From Cryobacterium sp. (GTDB lineage Bacteria > Actinomycetota > Actinomycetes > Actinomycetales > Microbacteriaceae): 35,355 nucleotides of DNA. The stretch is from assembly GCA_019638935.1 (NCBI GenBank), contig JAHBSW010000024.1, positions 1-35,355 on the forward strand. The letters are read 5' to 3'. A model generated the notes under the pieces. That model had not been told where the DNA came from. It made no database searches and worked only from the letters and a program-made list of their open reading frames with translations. Below, in pieces: positions 18,753 to 25,989 of the stretch (the stretch's first letter is position 1; each line of letters opens with the position of its first letter). A program made the position numbers and the translations under genes.

Positions 18753-20948
18753 TCAGTTCTTGGCGAGGAAGTCACGTTCCGTCACATCGAGACGTCGCTC
18801 GAGCGCGTCGGCGAGGGCCGGATGCCTCGCGAGCTCGGGATCGTCGGCGAGCAGCTTCTCGGCGAGACCGCGTGCCTCCAGAATGAGGTCGCCGTCCTTC
18901 GCCACGCGCAGGAGTCGCAGACTCGAGCGGCCACCCGACTGCACGCTGCCGAGCACATCGCCCTCGTGACGCAGCTCGAGATCGACCTGTGCGAGCTCGA
19001 ATCCGTCGAGAGTGGCGGCGACGGCCTCGACGCGGTCGCGGGCGAGACCGCCCTCCTCGGCGTGGGTGACGAGCAGGGCGAGGCCCGGCTCGGTGCCTCG
19101 GCCGACGCGCCCGCGCAGCTGGTGCAGCTGCGACACCCCGAAGCGGTCGGCGTCGAGCACGACCATGACCGAGGCGTTCGGCACGTCGACGCCGACCTCG
19201 ATCACGGTCGTCGCGACGAGCACGTCGAGGTCGCCGGCGGCGAAGGAGCGCATGATGCGGTCTTTCTCGTCGCTGGGCAGGCGTCCGTGCAGCGCCTCGA
19301 TGCGGGAGTTCCGCAGCGACGGATGCGCGCGCACCAGTTCCAGGGTCTCCGCAACGGTCGATACCTGACGATTCTCATCGGTGGTTTCGATACGCGAGGA
19401 CGACGGGTCGTCCTCGCTGCTCAACCCGCGGTCAGACTCGTCCGACCGCGCGATCGCGGGTGCGACGACGAAGCCCTGGCGGCCCTTGGCGAGCTCTTCG
19501 GCGAGGCGCTCCCAGACGCGTGCCTCCCAGCCCGGCCGCTCGGCGAGGGGAACGACGAAGGATTCGATCGGCTGCCTCCCCCCGGGGAGCGTGCGAATCG
19601 TCGAGACATCGAGGTCGCCGAACACCGTCATGGCGACGGTGCGGGGAATCGGCGTCGCCGTGAGCACGAGCACGTGCGGCGGGGTCTGTGCCTTCAACCG
19701 CAGTGCCTCGCGCTGCTCGACGCCGAAGCGGTGCTGCTCGTCGACGACAACCAGCCCGAGGTCGTAGAAGGCGGTCTTGTCGCCGAGCAGGGCGTGGGTG
19801 CCGACCACGATGCGCGCCGACCCGCTCACGGCGGCGAGCGTCGCCTTGCGTCGATCGGCGATCGGCAGCTGACCGGTGATGAGGGTCGGTCGCAGCTGTT
19901 CCGACAGCTCGGGGCCGAGCACGTCGACCATCGACCGCAGGTGCTGGGCGGCGAGAACCTCCGTCGGGGCGAGGAGTGCCGACTGCCCGCCCGAGTCGGC
20001 GACCGCGAGCATCGCGCGCAGGGCGACGAGGGTCTTGCCCGACCCGACCTCGCCCTGCAGCAGGCGGTTCATCGGCACCGGCGCCGCCAGGTCGGCGGCG
20101 ATCTCGGCGCCCACCGTCTGCTGGTCCTCGGTGAGTGCGAACGCGAGTCTCGCGTCGAAGCGCTCCAGCAGACCGCCGGGCTTCGGCACGCGCGGCACCG
20201 CCGCCGACTCGCGAAGCTTCGCCCGCTCCCGCAGCAGCGCCGCCTGCAGCACGAATGCCTCCTGAAACCGCAGCGTGTCGAGGGCGGCGCGCCACTCGGC
20301 ATCCGTCGCGGGCCGGTGCGCCAACCGCAGAGCATCATCGAAGGCGAGCAGGTTGCGGGAGGTGCGCACGGCATCCGGAAGCGGGTCATCGAGTGTCGGC
20401 ATGGTCTCGAGCACCTCTTCGATGGCACGGCGAATCTTCCAGCTCGGCAGGGTCGACGTCGCGGGGTAGATCGGGATGGGTTGCAGCGCCCACGCCTTCG
20501 CCGCCTCGCCGTCGAGCTCGGACGCCCCCTCGGATTCGACTGCGAAGAGCTCGTAGTCGGGATGCGTGAGCTGACGGGCACCACGGTAATCGGTGACCTT
20601 GCCGCTGAACGTGCCGCGTGCGCCGCGGTGCAGCTCCTTCGCGCGCCACTGCTGGTTGAAGAAGGTGAGGGTCAGGGTTCCCTTGGCGTCGCCGATCGTG
20701 ACGACGAGCAGCGAGCCGCGCTTGGCGCGCATGGGCCGCTCCTGCACGTCGAGCACCTCGCCGACGATCGTCACCGTCTCGCCGAGCGGCAGGCGGGAGA
20801 GGTCGCTCAGCTCGCCGCGCCGGGCGTAGCGCCGCGGGTAGTGGGCGAGCAGGTCGCCGACGGTTTCGAGGGCGAACGCCTTGCGCAGCGGCGCGGCAGC
20901 ACGTCCGCCGAGCACGGCGGAGAGCTGTTGATCGAGAGGCGAACCCAC
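18753..20948 (-). CDS. recG: ATP-dependent DNA helicase RecG, carrying a repeat-encoded insert
   Basis: A 731-residue branch-migration helicase that reverses stalled replication forks and processes Holliday junctions. It has an N-terminal wedge/OB domain (VTIVGEVLDVQERPMRAKRG), motif I QGEVGSGKTLVALRA (~297-310), motif II VVVDEQHRFGVEQREAL (~398-415), motif III VLVLTATPIPRT and motif VI QLRGRVGRG. The start is GTG 20948, 6 nt after a TACGCT hexamer. Residues ~507-523 (GLSSEDDPSSSRIETT) are encoded by a complete copy of the dispersed palindromic repeat, in frame, in the loop after APAIARS between helicase blocks. Core motifs are intact, so the protein is probably active. Confidence 0.95.
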   Translation of the reverse strand: MGSPLDQQLSAVLGGRAAAPLRKAFALETVGDLLAHYPRRYARRGELSDLSRLPLGETVTIVGEVLDVQERPMRAKRGSLLVVTIGDAKGTLTLTFFNQQWRAKELHRGARGTFSGKVTDYRGARQLTHPDYELFAVESEGASELDGEAAKAWALQPIPIYPATSTLPSWKIRRAIEEVLETMPTLDDPLPDAVRTSRNLLAFDDALRLAHRPATDAEWRAALDTLRFQEAFVLQAALLRERAKLRESAAVPRVPKPGGLLERFDARLAFALTEDQQTVGAEIAADLAAPVPMNRLLQGEVGSGKTLVALRAMLAVADSGGQSALLAPTEVLAAQHLRSMVDVLGPELSEQLRPTLITGQLPIADRRKATLAAVSGSARIVVGTHALLGDKTAFYDLGLVVVDEQHRFGVEQREALRLKAQTPPHVLVLTATPIPRTVAMTVFGDLDVSTIRTLPGGRQPIESFVVPLAERPGWEARVWERLAEELAKGRQGFVVAPAIARSDESDRGLSSEDDPSSSRIETTDENRQVSTVAETLELVRAHPSLRNSRIEALHGRLPSDEKDRIMRSFAAGDLDVLVATTVIEVGVDVPNASVMVVLDADRFGVSQLHQLRGRVGRGTEPGLALLVTHAEEGGLARDRVEAVAATLDGFELAQVDLELRHEGDVLGSVQSGGRSSLRLLRVAKDGDLILEARGLAEKLLADDPELARHPALADALERRLDVTERDFLAKN
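19383..19426 (+). repeat. Dispersed palindromic repeat, copy D, inside recG
   Basis: GGTTTCGATACGC left end and GCTGCTCAACC right end flank a perfect 11-bp stem (GCGAGGACGAC / GTCGTCCTCGC) with a 2-nt loop at 19394-19417. It is read from the minus strand as LSSEDDPSSSRIETT in RecG. It is the most perfectly paired copy in the window. Confidence 0.9.
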
Positions 20949-20954
20949 GGTGCC

Positions 20955-20960
20955 AGCGTA
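20955..20960 (-). promoter_or_regulatory. -10 hexamer TACGCT, leaderless start of recG
   Basis: TACGCT ends 6 nt before GTG 20948, with no ribosome site between. It faces the rsmD promoter across a 45-bp gap. Confidence 0.5.
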
Positions 20961-20980
20961 GCCGCGCGCCCCGACCCGCT

Positions 20981-20986
20981 TAGGCT
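20981..20986 (+). promoter_or_regulatory. -10 hexamer TAGGCT, leaderless start of rsmD
   Basis: TAGGCT ends 7 nt before GTG 20994, with no ribosome site between. It is divergent from the recG hexamer, 20 bp away. Confidence 0.55.
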
Positions 20987-20993
20987 ATTCGCC

Positions 20994-21575
20994 GTGACTC
21001 GGATTATCGCGGGCTTCGCCGGCTCGCTCAGCCTCGAGGTTCCCGGAACCGGAACGCGCCCGACGAGCGATCGCGTGCGCGAGGCGATCTTCTCCGCGCT
21101 CGAGTCGCGCGATGTTCTCGCGGGAGCCCACGTTGCCGACCTCTTCGCCGGGTCTGGCGCACTGGGCCTCGAGGCGTTGTCGCGGGGCGCAGCATCCGTC
21201 GTGCTCGTCGACAGGGCGAGGGCGGCGGCGGCCGTGTGCCGGCGCAACGTCGCACGCGTGACGGCAGCAATACCCAAGGGCCACACGGTGCCGCGCGCGG
21301 ATGTCGTGGCTCAGGGCGTGCCGACGTTTCTCGAGGGGAGTGCCGCGATCTGGGATCTGGTCTTCCTCGACCCGCCCTACGACTTCGCCGAGGCCGAGCT
21401 CGCAGACGTGCTCAAGGCTCTCGTTCCGCGACTGGCCCCGGATGCCGTGGTGCTCATCGAGCGCGACTCCCGCTCCCCAGAACCCGCCTGGTCCGCGGGG
21501 CTCGCGCTCGAGCGCAGCAAGAGGTACGGCGACACGACGCTGTGGTGGGCCCGGTTGTCGGTCGATGAGGACTAG
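20994..21575 (+). CDS. rsmD: 16S rRNA (guanine966-N2)-methyltransferase
   Basis: A 193-residue SAM-dependent methyltransferase that modifies G966 of 16S rRNA during 30S assembly. It opens with TRIIAGFAGSLSLEVPG and RPTSDRVREAIFSALE, the usual RsmD start, then the SAM-binding loop DLFAGSGALGLEALSRGA and the catalytic DPPY in WDLVFLDPPYDF. The start GTG 20994 is fixed by these landmarks and by the TAGGCT hexamer 7 nt upstream. It diverges from recG and its last 4 bp overlap the convergent lipoprotein gene. In many actinobacteria it lies next to coaD, as it nearly does here. Confidence 0.93.
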   Translation: MTRIIAGFAGSLSLEVPGTGTRPTSDRVREAIFSALESRDVLAGAHVADLFAGSGALGLEALSRGAASVVLVDRARAAAAVCRRNVARVTAAIPKGHTVPRADVVAQGVPTFLEGSAAIWDLVFLDPPYDFAEAELADVLKALVPRLAPDAVVLIERDSRSPEPAWSAGLALERSKRYGDTTLWWARLSVDED

Positions 21576-21997
21576 AGCTTGCGCCACAGCCCCTTGCCGA
21601 GGCGTTCCCACCCGTCGGCTTCGCCGTCGATGTCGGTCGTGACAAACAGGTACTGCTCGCTGTTGAAACTCAATTCGATGTGGCTGCCCGGCGAGCATGC
21701 CATCGCGTGGACGGTTGGCGCGATGCTGCTTGCCACGACGAGACACGTGGTGTCGGGTTCGCCGTCCTGCCGAGCCAGGTAGACCGATCGAGCCTTTCGA
21801 TCGTCGCCTTCGTCCCGCTCAGCCTCCTCCCCGTCCCACAGCAGTCGTGTGCTGCCGGGGTCGAGCTCAAGATCTGCCGCATTGGCGATCACGTCGCTCT
21901 CGACCTGCGGTCGGTCGAACACCGAGAGATCAGGGTTCGTGCATCCCGTAAGCCCCAGCGCCAGCAGCGCTGCGATGGCAATCGCACCAACCCTCAT
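21572..21997 (-). CDS. Small lipoprotein of unknown function
   Basis: A 141-residue predicted lipoprotein. It has a short positive start (MRVG), a hydrophobic stretch and a lipobox LTGC with Cys19, followed by a mature part rich in acidic residues. Two further cysteines (TTCLVVAS and HAMACSPG) could form a disulfide. No known family is recognised. The ATG at 21997 lies 6 nt after a TAGCCT hexamer, suggesting a leaderless transcript. It overlaps the end of rsmD by 4 bp tail to tail, and thiL ends 47 bp upstream of it on the same strand. Confidence 0.8.
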   Translation of the reverse strand: MRVGAIAIAALLALGLTGCTNPDLSVFDRPQVESDVIANAADLELDPGSTRLLWDGEEAERDEGDDRKARSVYLARQDGEPDTTCLVVASSIAPTVHAMACSPGSHIELSFNSEQYLFVTTDIDGEADGWERLGKGLWRKL

Positions 21998-22003
21998 TCT
22001 TTG

Positions 22004-22009
22004 AGGCTA
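22004..22009 (-). promoter_or_regulatory. -10 hexamer TAGCCT, leaderless start of lipoprotein gene
   Basis: TAGCCT ends 6 nt before ATG 21997. The 6-nt gap has no ribosome site. Confidence 0.55.
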
Positions 22010-22043
22010 GCTCGATAATTCGTCGTGGTCAATGTCGCGCGGC

Positions 22044-23039
22044 TCAACCGCGCCCGCGATCCCAGCCGCGGTACGGATCCCAACCTGAGGCGTCGTGTGG
22101 TGTGCCGTCGAGAAGGATCGCCGCGTCATCGAGCACCGAGCGCACCGCACCGACCGCGCGGAAGCCGCCGGGCAGCTCCACACCCGGCGGGAACGTCGCG
22201 AGCAGAGAGTGGTCCTCGCCGCCGCCGAGGGCGAGCTCGACATCCGGGCCCAACGCAGAGGAGTCGAAGTCGATCGTCACGCCGCTCGCTCGCGCAACCC
22301 GTGCCGCGTCGATCGCGAGCCCGTCGCTGAGGTCGATCATCGAGGTCGCTCCGGCGAGGGCGGCGAGGCGCCCGTCGGCGATCGGAGGCGTCGGCGCGAG
22401 CTGCCGCGCGGTGCGGGGGCGAAGCGCGGCGGCGAGCGCGGCATCCGGAGCCCCCTGCCCATCGACGGCCTCCGTGAAGAGCAGGCGCAGCCCCCGCGCG
22501 GCCTCGCCGAGCACGCCGCTCACGGCGACCAGGTCTCCCACGCGCGCGCCAGAGCGCAGCACCGGTTCGCGGCCCTCGAGGTCGCCGAAGGCCGTGACCG
22601 CGATCGTGAACACCTCGGAGACCGAGAGGTCACCACCGACCACACCGCACCCCGGGGCGAGGGAGTCGACCCCGTCGCGAAACCCGTCCGCAACGCCCTC
22701 GAGCACCGAGACCGGCGTCGAAGCGGGCACCGCGATGGCGACGACGAGCGCGGTCGGCACAGCCCCCATCGCCGCGACATCGGAAAGATTCGAGGCGGAC
22801 GCCTTCCACCCCAGGTCGTGCGGGCTCGACCAGGCGAGTCGAAAGTCGGGTCCGTGCACCATGAGATCGGTCGTGACCACGAATCGACCGTCGGGTGCGG
22901 CGACCACCGCCGAGTCATCCCCCGGGCCGAGCGCCTGCCAGCGCGACCGCGGCAGCCGCGTCACGATGCGCGCGAGCACGGCGCCCTCACCCAGCTCGCC
23001 GAGGGTCTCGCCCGCGGGCTCTTCGGCGGTCGTCACCAT
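22044..23039 (-). CDS. thiL: Thiamine-monophosphate kinase
   Basis: A 331-residue ATP-dependent kinase that makes thiamine diphosphate from thiamine monophosphate. Family landmarks: ALGPGDDSAVVAAPDGRFVVTTD (metal and ATP binding), DLGWKASASNLSDVAAMGA, GCGVVGGDLS and MIDLSDGLAIDAARVA, then GGGEDHSLLATFP near the end. The ATG at 23039 is preferred over an in-frame GTG three codons upstream because it lies 7 nt after TAGCGT. It is divergent from the DUF3515 gene with only 24 bp between the two start codons, and the two -10 hexamers overlap. Confidence 0.93.
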   Translation of the reverse strand: MVTTAEEPAGETLGELGEGAVLARIVTRLPRSRWQALGPGDDSAVVAAPDGRFVVTTDLMVHGPDFRLAWSSPHDLGWKASASNLSDVAAMGAVPTALVVAIAVPASTPVSVLEGVADGFRDGVDSLAPGCGVVGGDLSVSEVFTIAVTAFGDLEGREPVLRSGARVGDLVAVSGVLGEAARGLRLLFTEAVDGQGAPDAALAAALRPRTARQLAPTPPIADGRLAALAGATSMIDLSDGLAIDAARVARASGVTIDFDSSALGPDVELALGGGEDHSLLATFPPGVELPGGFRAVGAVRSVLDDAAILLDGTPHDASGWDPYRGWDRGRG

Positions 23040-23046
23040 GGTTCTC

Positions 23047-23056
23047 ACGCTAGCCT
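23047..23056. promoter_or_regulatory. Overlapping divergent -10 hexamers of thiL and the DUF3515 gene
   Basis: Minus-strand TAGCGT (23052-23047) and plus-strand TAGCCT (23051-23056) share two bases. Each ends 7 nt before its start codon (23039 and 23064). Both RNAs would be leaderless, although GAAAGGG before ATG 23064 could also act as a weak ribosome site. Confidence 0.6.
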
Positions 23057-23063
23057 GAAAGGG

Positions 23064-23660
23064 ATGTCTCCCTCGACGATTGCCTCACCGCGACGCTCAG
23101 CGAACTGCGCCAATTTGCTGTCGGCACCCTCCGCGGAACGCACATTTGGCGTAGTTCGGCAGCGAGTGGGTCTCGGGCGGGGCAGGATCGCAGCAGCCGT
23201 CGCCGCACTGACCCTCCTCGCGCTCACGGGCTGCACCCCCACGGTCACACTCGAACCCGCGGCCGACGCGACGAACCCGGAGTGCGCCGAAGTCATCGTG
23301 TGGCTGCCCGACACGGTCGACGACAAGGAGTACCGCTACACCGACGCCCAGGGCACGGGGGCGTGGGGCGAGCCCGCCGCGGTGCTCCTGCGCTGCGGCG
23401 TGCCGGTGCCCGGCCCGTCCACCCTGCCCTGCGTGACCCTCCGCGGGGTCGACTGGCTGCGCGACGACAGCGACGCGCCCGTGTACATCTTCACCACCTA
23501 CGGTCGCGAACCGGCCGTCGAGGTCATCGTCGACAGCACCGTCGCATCCGGAACCAACGCCCTCGTCGACCTCGCCAACTCGGTCGGCAGGCTGCCCAAG
23601 GTGACCGAGTGCGTCGACCCGGAGGATGTCTTCGAGCTGCCCGAGCCCGACGGGGGTTAG
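23064..23660 (+). CDS. DUF3515 lipoprotein with palindrome-derived N-terminal extension
   Basis: A 198-residue lipoprotein of unknown function, commonly found between ddl and thiL in actinobacteria, as here. The membrane segment IAAAVAALTLLALTGC gives a lipobox with Cys57. The mature part has the family pattern PECAEVIVWLPDTV, PCVTLRGVDWLRDDSDAPVYIF and YGREPAVEVIVD. The n-region before the hydrophobic stretch is about 43 residues, much longer than usual; most of it (~SANCANLLSAPSAERTFGVV) is encoded by an inverted repeat. ATG 23064 is supported by the TAGCCT hexamer 7 nt upstream; GTG 23166 would give a normal-length signal peptide and is the alternative. Confidence 0.85.
   Translation: MSPSTIASPRRSANCANLLSAPSAERTFGVVRQRVGLGRGRIAAAVAALTLLALTGCTPTVTLEPAADATNPECAEVIVWLPDTVDDKEYRYTDAQGTGAWGEPAAVLLRCGVPVPGPSTLPCVTLRGVDWLRDDSDAPVYIFTTYGREPAVEVIVDSTVASGTNALVDLANSVGRLPKVTECVDPEDVFELPEPDGG
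23101..23158. repeat. Inverted repeat inside the DUF3515 gene start (second palindrome type)
   Basis: Left arm CGAACTGCGCCAA (23101-23113) and right arm TTGGCGTAGTTCG (23146-23158) pair at 12 of 13 positions, with a 32-nt centre that has weaker pairing. The arms are A/T-richer than the surroundings and unlike the GGTTTCGATACGC family. Only one copy is seen in the window. Confidence 0.75.
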
Positions 23661-23671
23661 ACCTCAGTGCG

Positions 23672-23710
23672 CTGGTTTCGAGACGCGCGCGTCGCGCGCT
23701 CCTCAACCAG
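23672..23710 (+). repeat. Dispersed palindromic repeat, copy E
   Basis: CTGGTTTCGAGACGC left end, CGCGCG-rich core and CTCCTCAACCAG right end. The outer six bases (CTGGTT / AACCAG) extend the palindrome. First of four elements between the convergent DUF3515 and ddl genes; its hairpin could help end transcription from either side. Confidence 0.85.
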
Positions 23711-23726
23711 CAAGAAACCTGGGGCG

Positions 23727-23761
23727 CTGATTTCGAGACGGCCTTCGGCCTCCTCAACCAG
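23727..23761 (+). repeat. Dispersed palindromic repeat, copy F
   Basis: CTGATTTCGAGACGGCC, ttc loop region, GGCCTCCTCAACCAG. Same subtype as copies E and G, with GAGAC in place of GATAC in the left end. Confidence 0.85.
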
Positions 23762-23778
23762 CGGGACGCGACACCCTC

Positions 23779-23812
23779 CTGTTTCGAGACGGCCTTCGGC
23801 ATCCTCAACCAG
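23779..23812 (+). repeat. Dispersed palindromic repeat, copy G
   Basis: GTTTCGAGACGGCC, ttc, GGCATCCTCAACCAG. Copies E and G are both followed by CAAGA, suggesting that one arose from the other by local duplication. Confidence 0.8.
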
Positions 23813-23822
23813 CAAGAGAGTT

Positions 23823-23861
23823 GGTGGTGGAGGAGCCGTGCAGCGGCGTCTCAAAACCACC
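23823..23861 (-). repeat. Dispersed palindromic repeat, copy H (degenerate)
   Basis: Read on the minus strand it begins GGTGGTTTTGAGACGCC and ends GGCTCCTCCACCACC. It starts 7 bp beyond the ddl stop codon and is in the opposite orientation to copies E-G. Confidence 0.6.
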
Positions 23862-23868
23862 CAGCACG

Positions 23869-24954
23869 TCAGCGGGCGGCCTCGAGACCCAGCGCGATGA
23901 GCTCGGAGATGAGCTCGGTGTAGCTCAGACCGCTCGCGATCCAGCACTTGGGGAACATCGAGATCGGCGTGAACCCCGGCATCGTGTTGATCTCGTTGAC
24001 CACGAATCCGTCTGCGGTGAGGAAGAAGTCGATGCGGGCGAGGCCGGATGCTCCGATCGCGTCGAAAGCACGGGCCGCAAGACCCTGCATCTCGGCCAGC
24101 TGCGCGCCGGTGAGGTCGGCAGGGCAGACGATCTGCGCGGCCTCCGGATCGAGGTACTTCGCCTCGAAGTCGTAGAACTCGCGACCCGTCACCACGATCT
24201 CGCCCGCGACGCTCACGCGCGGCGCGGCGTCACCGCGGCCGGAGAGCACCGCGCATTCGACCTCGCGACCCGCGATGGCCGGCTCGATGAGCGCCTTGTC
24301 GTCCTCGGCGAGTGCCACGTCGAGCGCGGCGTCGAGGCGATCCCACGACGCGACCCTCGTGACCCCGACCGAGGAGCCGGCCCGGGCGGGCTTCACGAAC
24401 ACGGGCAGGTCGAACTCGCGCGCAGCCGAGCGCCACGCGTCATCAGCACGCCCCGATCGCGTGACCGTCACCCAGGGCGCGACCGCGATGCCCGCCGCCG
24501 CGAGCACGGTCTTCGTGAAGTGCTTGTCCATGCCGACCGACGACGCGAGCACCCCATTGCCGACATAGGGCAGGTCGACGAGCTCGAACATGCCCTGAAT
24601 GGTGCCGTCCTCGCCGAAACGACCATGCAGTATCGGGAACGCCGCGTCGACGTCCCCCAGCGACCGTGCCGAGCCGTCGGCGTCGACGACACGCAGCTCA
24701 CGCGACGCCGCAGACTCCGGCCAGAGCACGCGCGTGCCGTTGTCGACCACCTCGGGCAGCGACTCCCCCAGTGTCAGCGTGGAGGCGTCGTCCTCCACCA
24801 GCACGAATGCCCCCTCGCGCGTCACCCCAACCGGAATCACGTCGTAGCGCGAGCGGTCGATCGCACCGAGCACCCCGCCCGCGGTGACGCAGCTGATGGA
24901 GTGTTCGCTCGAGCGCCCCCCGAACACGAGCGCGACCCTGAGCTTGTCGGCCAT
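23869..24954 (-). CDS. ddl: D-alanine--D-alanine ligase
   Basis: A 361-residue ATP-grasp ligase that joins two D-alanines for peptidoglycan stem peptides. Landmarks: KLRVALVFGGRSSEHSIS at the N-terminus, FPILHGRFGEDGTIQGMFEL and GMDKHFTKTVLA in the middle, FVKPARAGSSVGVTRV (ATP-grasp lysine), and the C-terminal metal-binding IDFFLTADGFVVNEINTMPG followed by FTPISMFP. The ATG at 24954 starts 2 nt after the gpsA stop. It is the last gene of the murA-plsC-gpsA-ddl run, and four palindromic repeats lie beyond its stop. Confidence 0.95.
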   Translation of the reverse strand: MADKLRVALVFGGRSSEHSISCVTAGGVLGAIDRSRYDVIPVGVTREGAFVLVEDDASTLTLGESLPEVVDNGTRVLWPESAASRELRVVDADGSARSLGDVDAAFPILHGRFGEDGTIQGMFELVDLPYVGNGVLASSVGMDKHFTKTVLAAAGIAVAPWVTVTRSGRADDAWRSAAREFDLPVFVKPARAGSSVGVTRVASWDRLDAALDVALAEDDKALIEPAIAGREVECAVLSGRGDAAPRVSVAGEIVVTGREFYDFEAKYLDPEAAQIVCPADLTGAQLAEMQGLAARAFDAIGASGLARIDFFLTADGFVVNEINTMPGFTPISMFPKCWIASGLSYTELISELIALGLEAAR

Positions 24955-24956
24955 TC

Positions 24957-25988
24957 CTACTTCTCCCGCTGCGGTTCTTCGGTGAAGGCGAGGTGAGGGG
25001 CGATGTCGCGCGGATCCATGGTGCCCGCGAGCACCTCGGCGACCTGGCTCACGATCGGCATCTCGACGCCCTTCGCGAGGGCGAGCTCGAGAATGGGGGC
25101 GACGGATGCGAGCCCCTCCGCGGTCTGGTTCATCTGCGCGATCACCTCGGCGAAGCCATAGCCCTGACCGAGCAGGCGACCCGCTGTGTTGTTGCGCGAG
25201 AGCGGGGACTCGCACGTGGCGATGAGGTCGCCCAGCCCGGCGAGTCCCGAGAGCGTCTCGGCCTTCGCGCCGTAGGCGACAGCGAAGTCGGTCATCTCGA
25301 CGAGGCCGCGCGTGATGATCGAGGCCTTGGTGTTCTCGCCGTAGCCGACACCGTCGACGATGCCGATCGCGACGGCGATGAGGTTCTTGAGCACGCCGCC
25401 GAACTCGGTGCCGATGACATCCGTGTTGACGAAGGAATGCAGGTATCGGGTGCCGGCCATCATGGCGATGAGCGTCGCCGTGTCGATGCTCTCCGACGAC
25501 ACGACCGTCGCGGTCGGCTCCTCGCGCGCGATCTCGAGCGCAAGATTCGGACCGGAGATGACCGCCACCTGCGCGGGGTCCAGCTGCAACCCCTGCCCGA
25601 TGACCTCGCTCATCCGAAACCGCGACCCGCGCTCGACCCCCTTCATGAGGCTCACGACGATGGCGTTGCGCGGGAACACGTCGTGCACGTCGGCCAGGTT
25701 CTGTCGCAGCGACTGGCTCGGTACGGAGATGAAGACGGCGTCGACACCGTCGAGCACCTCCGCGACGTCGTCGCTCGCCCAGAGGTTGCGCGGCAGGTTG
25801 ACACCCGGCAGATAGTCGCTGTTGCGCTTCGACTGGGCGATCTCGAGAGCGAGCTCGGGCCGGCGTGCCCACAGCGCGACATCCGAGCCGGCATCGGCCA
25901 GCACCTTGGCGAACGTCGTGCCCCAGCTGCCCGCACCGAGAACGGCGACGCGGCGCGAACCGGTCTGCGGTGGTCGCGAGGGGTGCAT
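24957..25988 (-). CDS. gpsA: Glycerol-3-phosphate dehydrogenase [NAD(P)+]
   Basis: A 343-residue cytosolic dehydrogenase that reduces dihydroxyacetone phosphate to sn-glycerol 3-phosphate, the backbone of phospholipids. It has the N-terminal Rossmann motif VAVLGAGSWGTTFAKVLA, the central VISGPNLALEIAREEPTA, the catalytic-lysine region FGGVLKNLIAVAIGIVDG and GLAGLGDLIATCESPLSRN. The ATG at 25988 begins 1 nt after the plsC stop; the longer in-frame extension upstream is only shadow of plsC. Lying next to the acyltransferase, it supplies the backbone that the acyltransferase pathway uses. Confidence 0.95.
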   Translation of the reverse strand: MHPSRPPQTGSRRVAVLGAGSWGTTFAKVLADAGSDVALWARRPELALEIAQSKRNSDYLPGVNLPRNLWASDDVAEVLDGVDAVFISVPSQSLRQNLADVHDVFPRNAIVVSLMKGVERGSRFRMSEVIGQGLQLDPAQVAVISGPNLALEIAREEPTATVVSSESIDTATLIAMMAGTRYLHSFVNTDVIGTEFGGVLKNLIAVAIGIVDGVGYGENTKASIITRGLVEMTDFAVAYGAKAETLSGLAGLGDLIATCESPLSRNNTAGRLLGQGYGFAEVIAQMNQTAEGLASVAPILELALAKGVEMPIVSQVAEVLAGTMDPRDIAPHLAFTEEPQREK

Positions 25989-25989
25989 G

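Noticed and set aside
22041-22068. GGTTGAG-like sequence spanning the thiL stop codon, resembling one end of the dispersed repeat.
   Set aside because: Only about 7 bases match, there is no matching left end or paired core, and the same short word at the end of the second transglutaminase gene (9993) is equally isolated.
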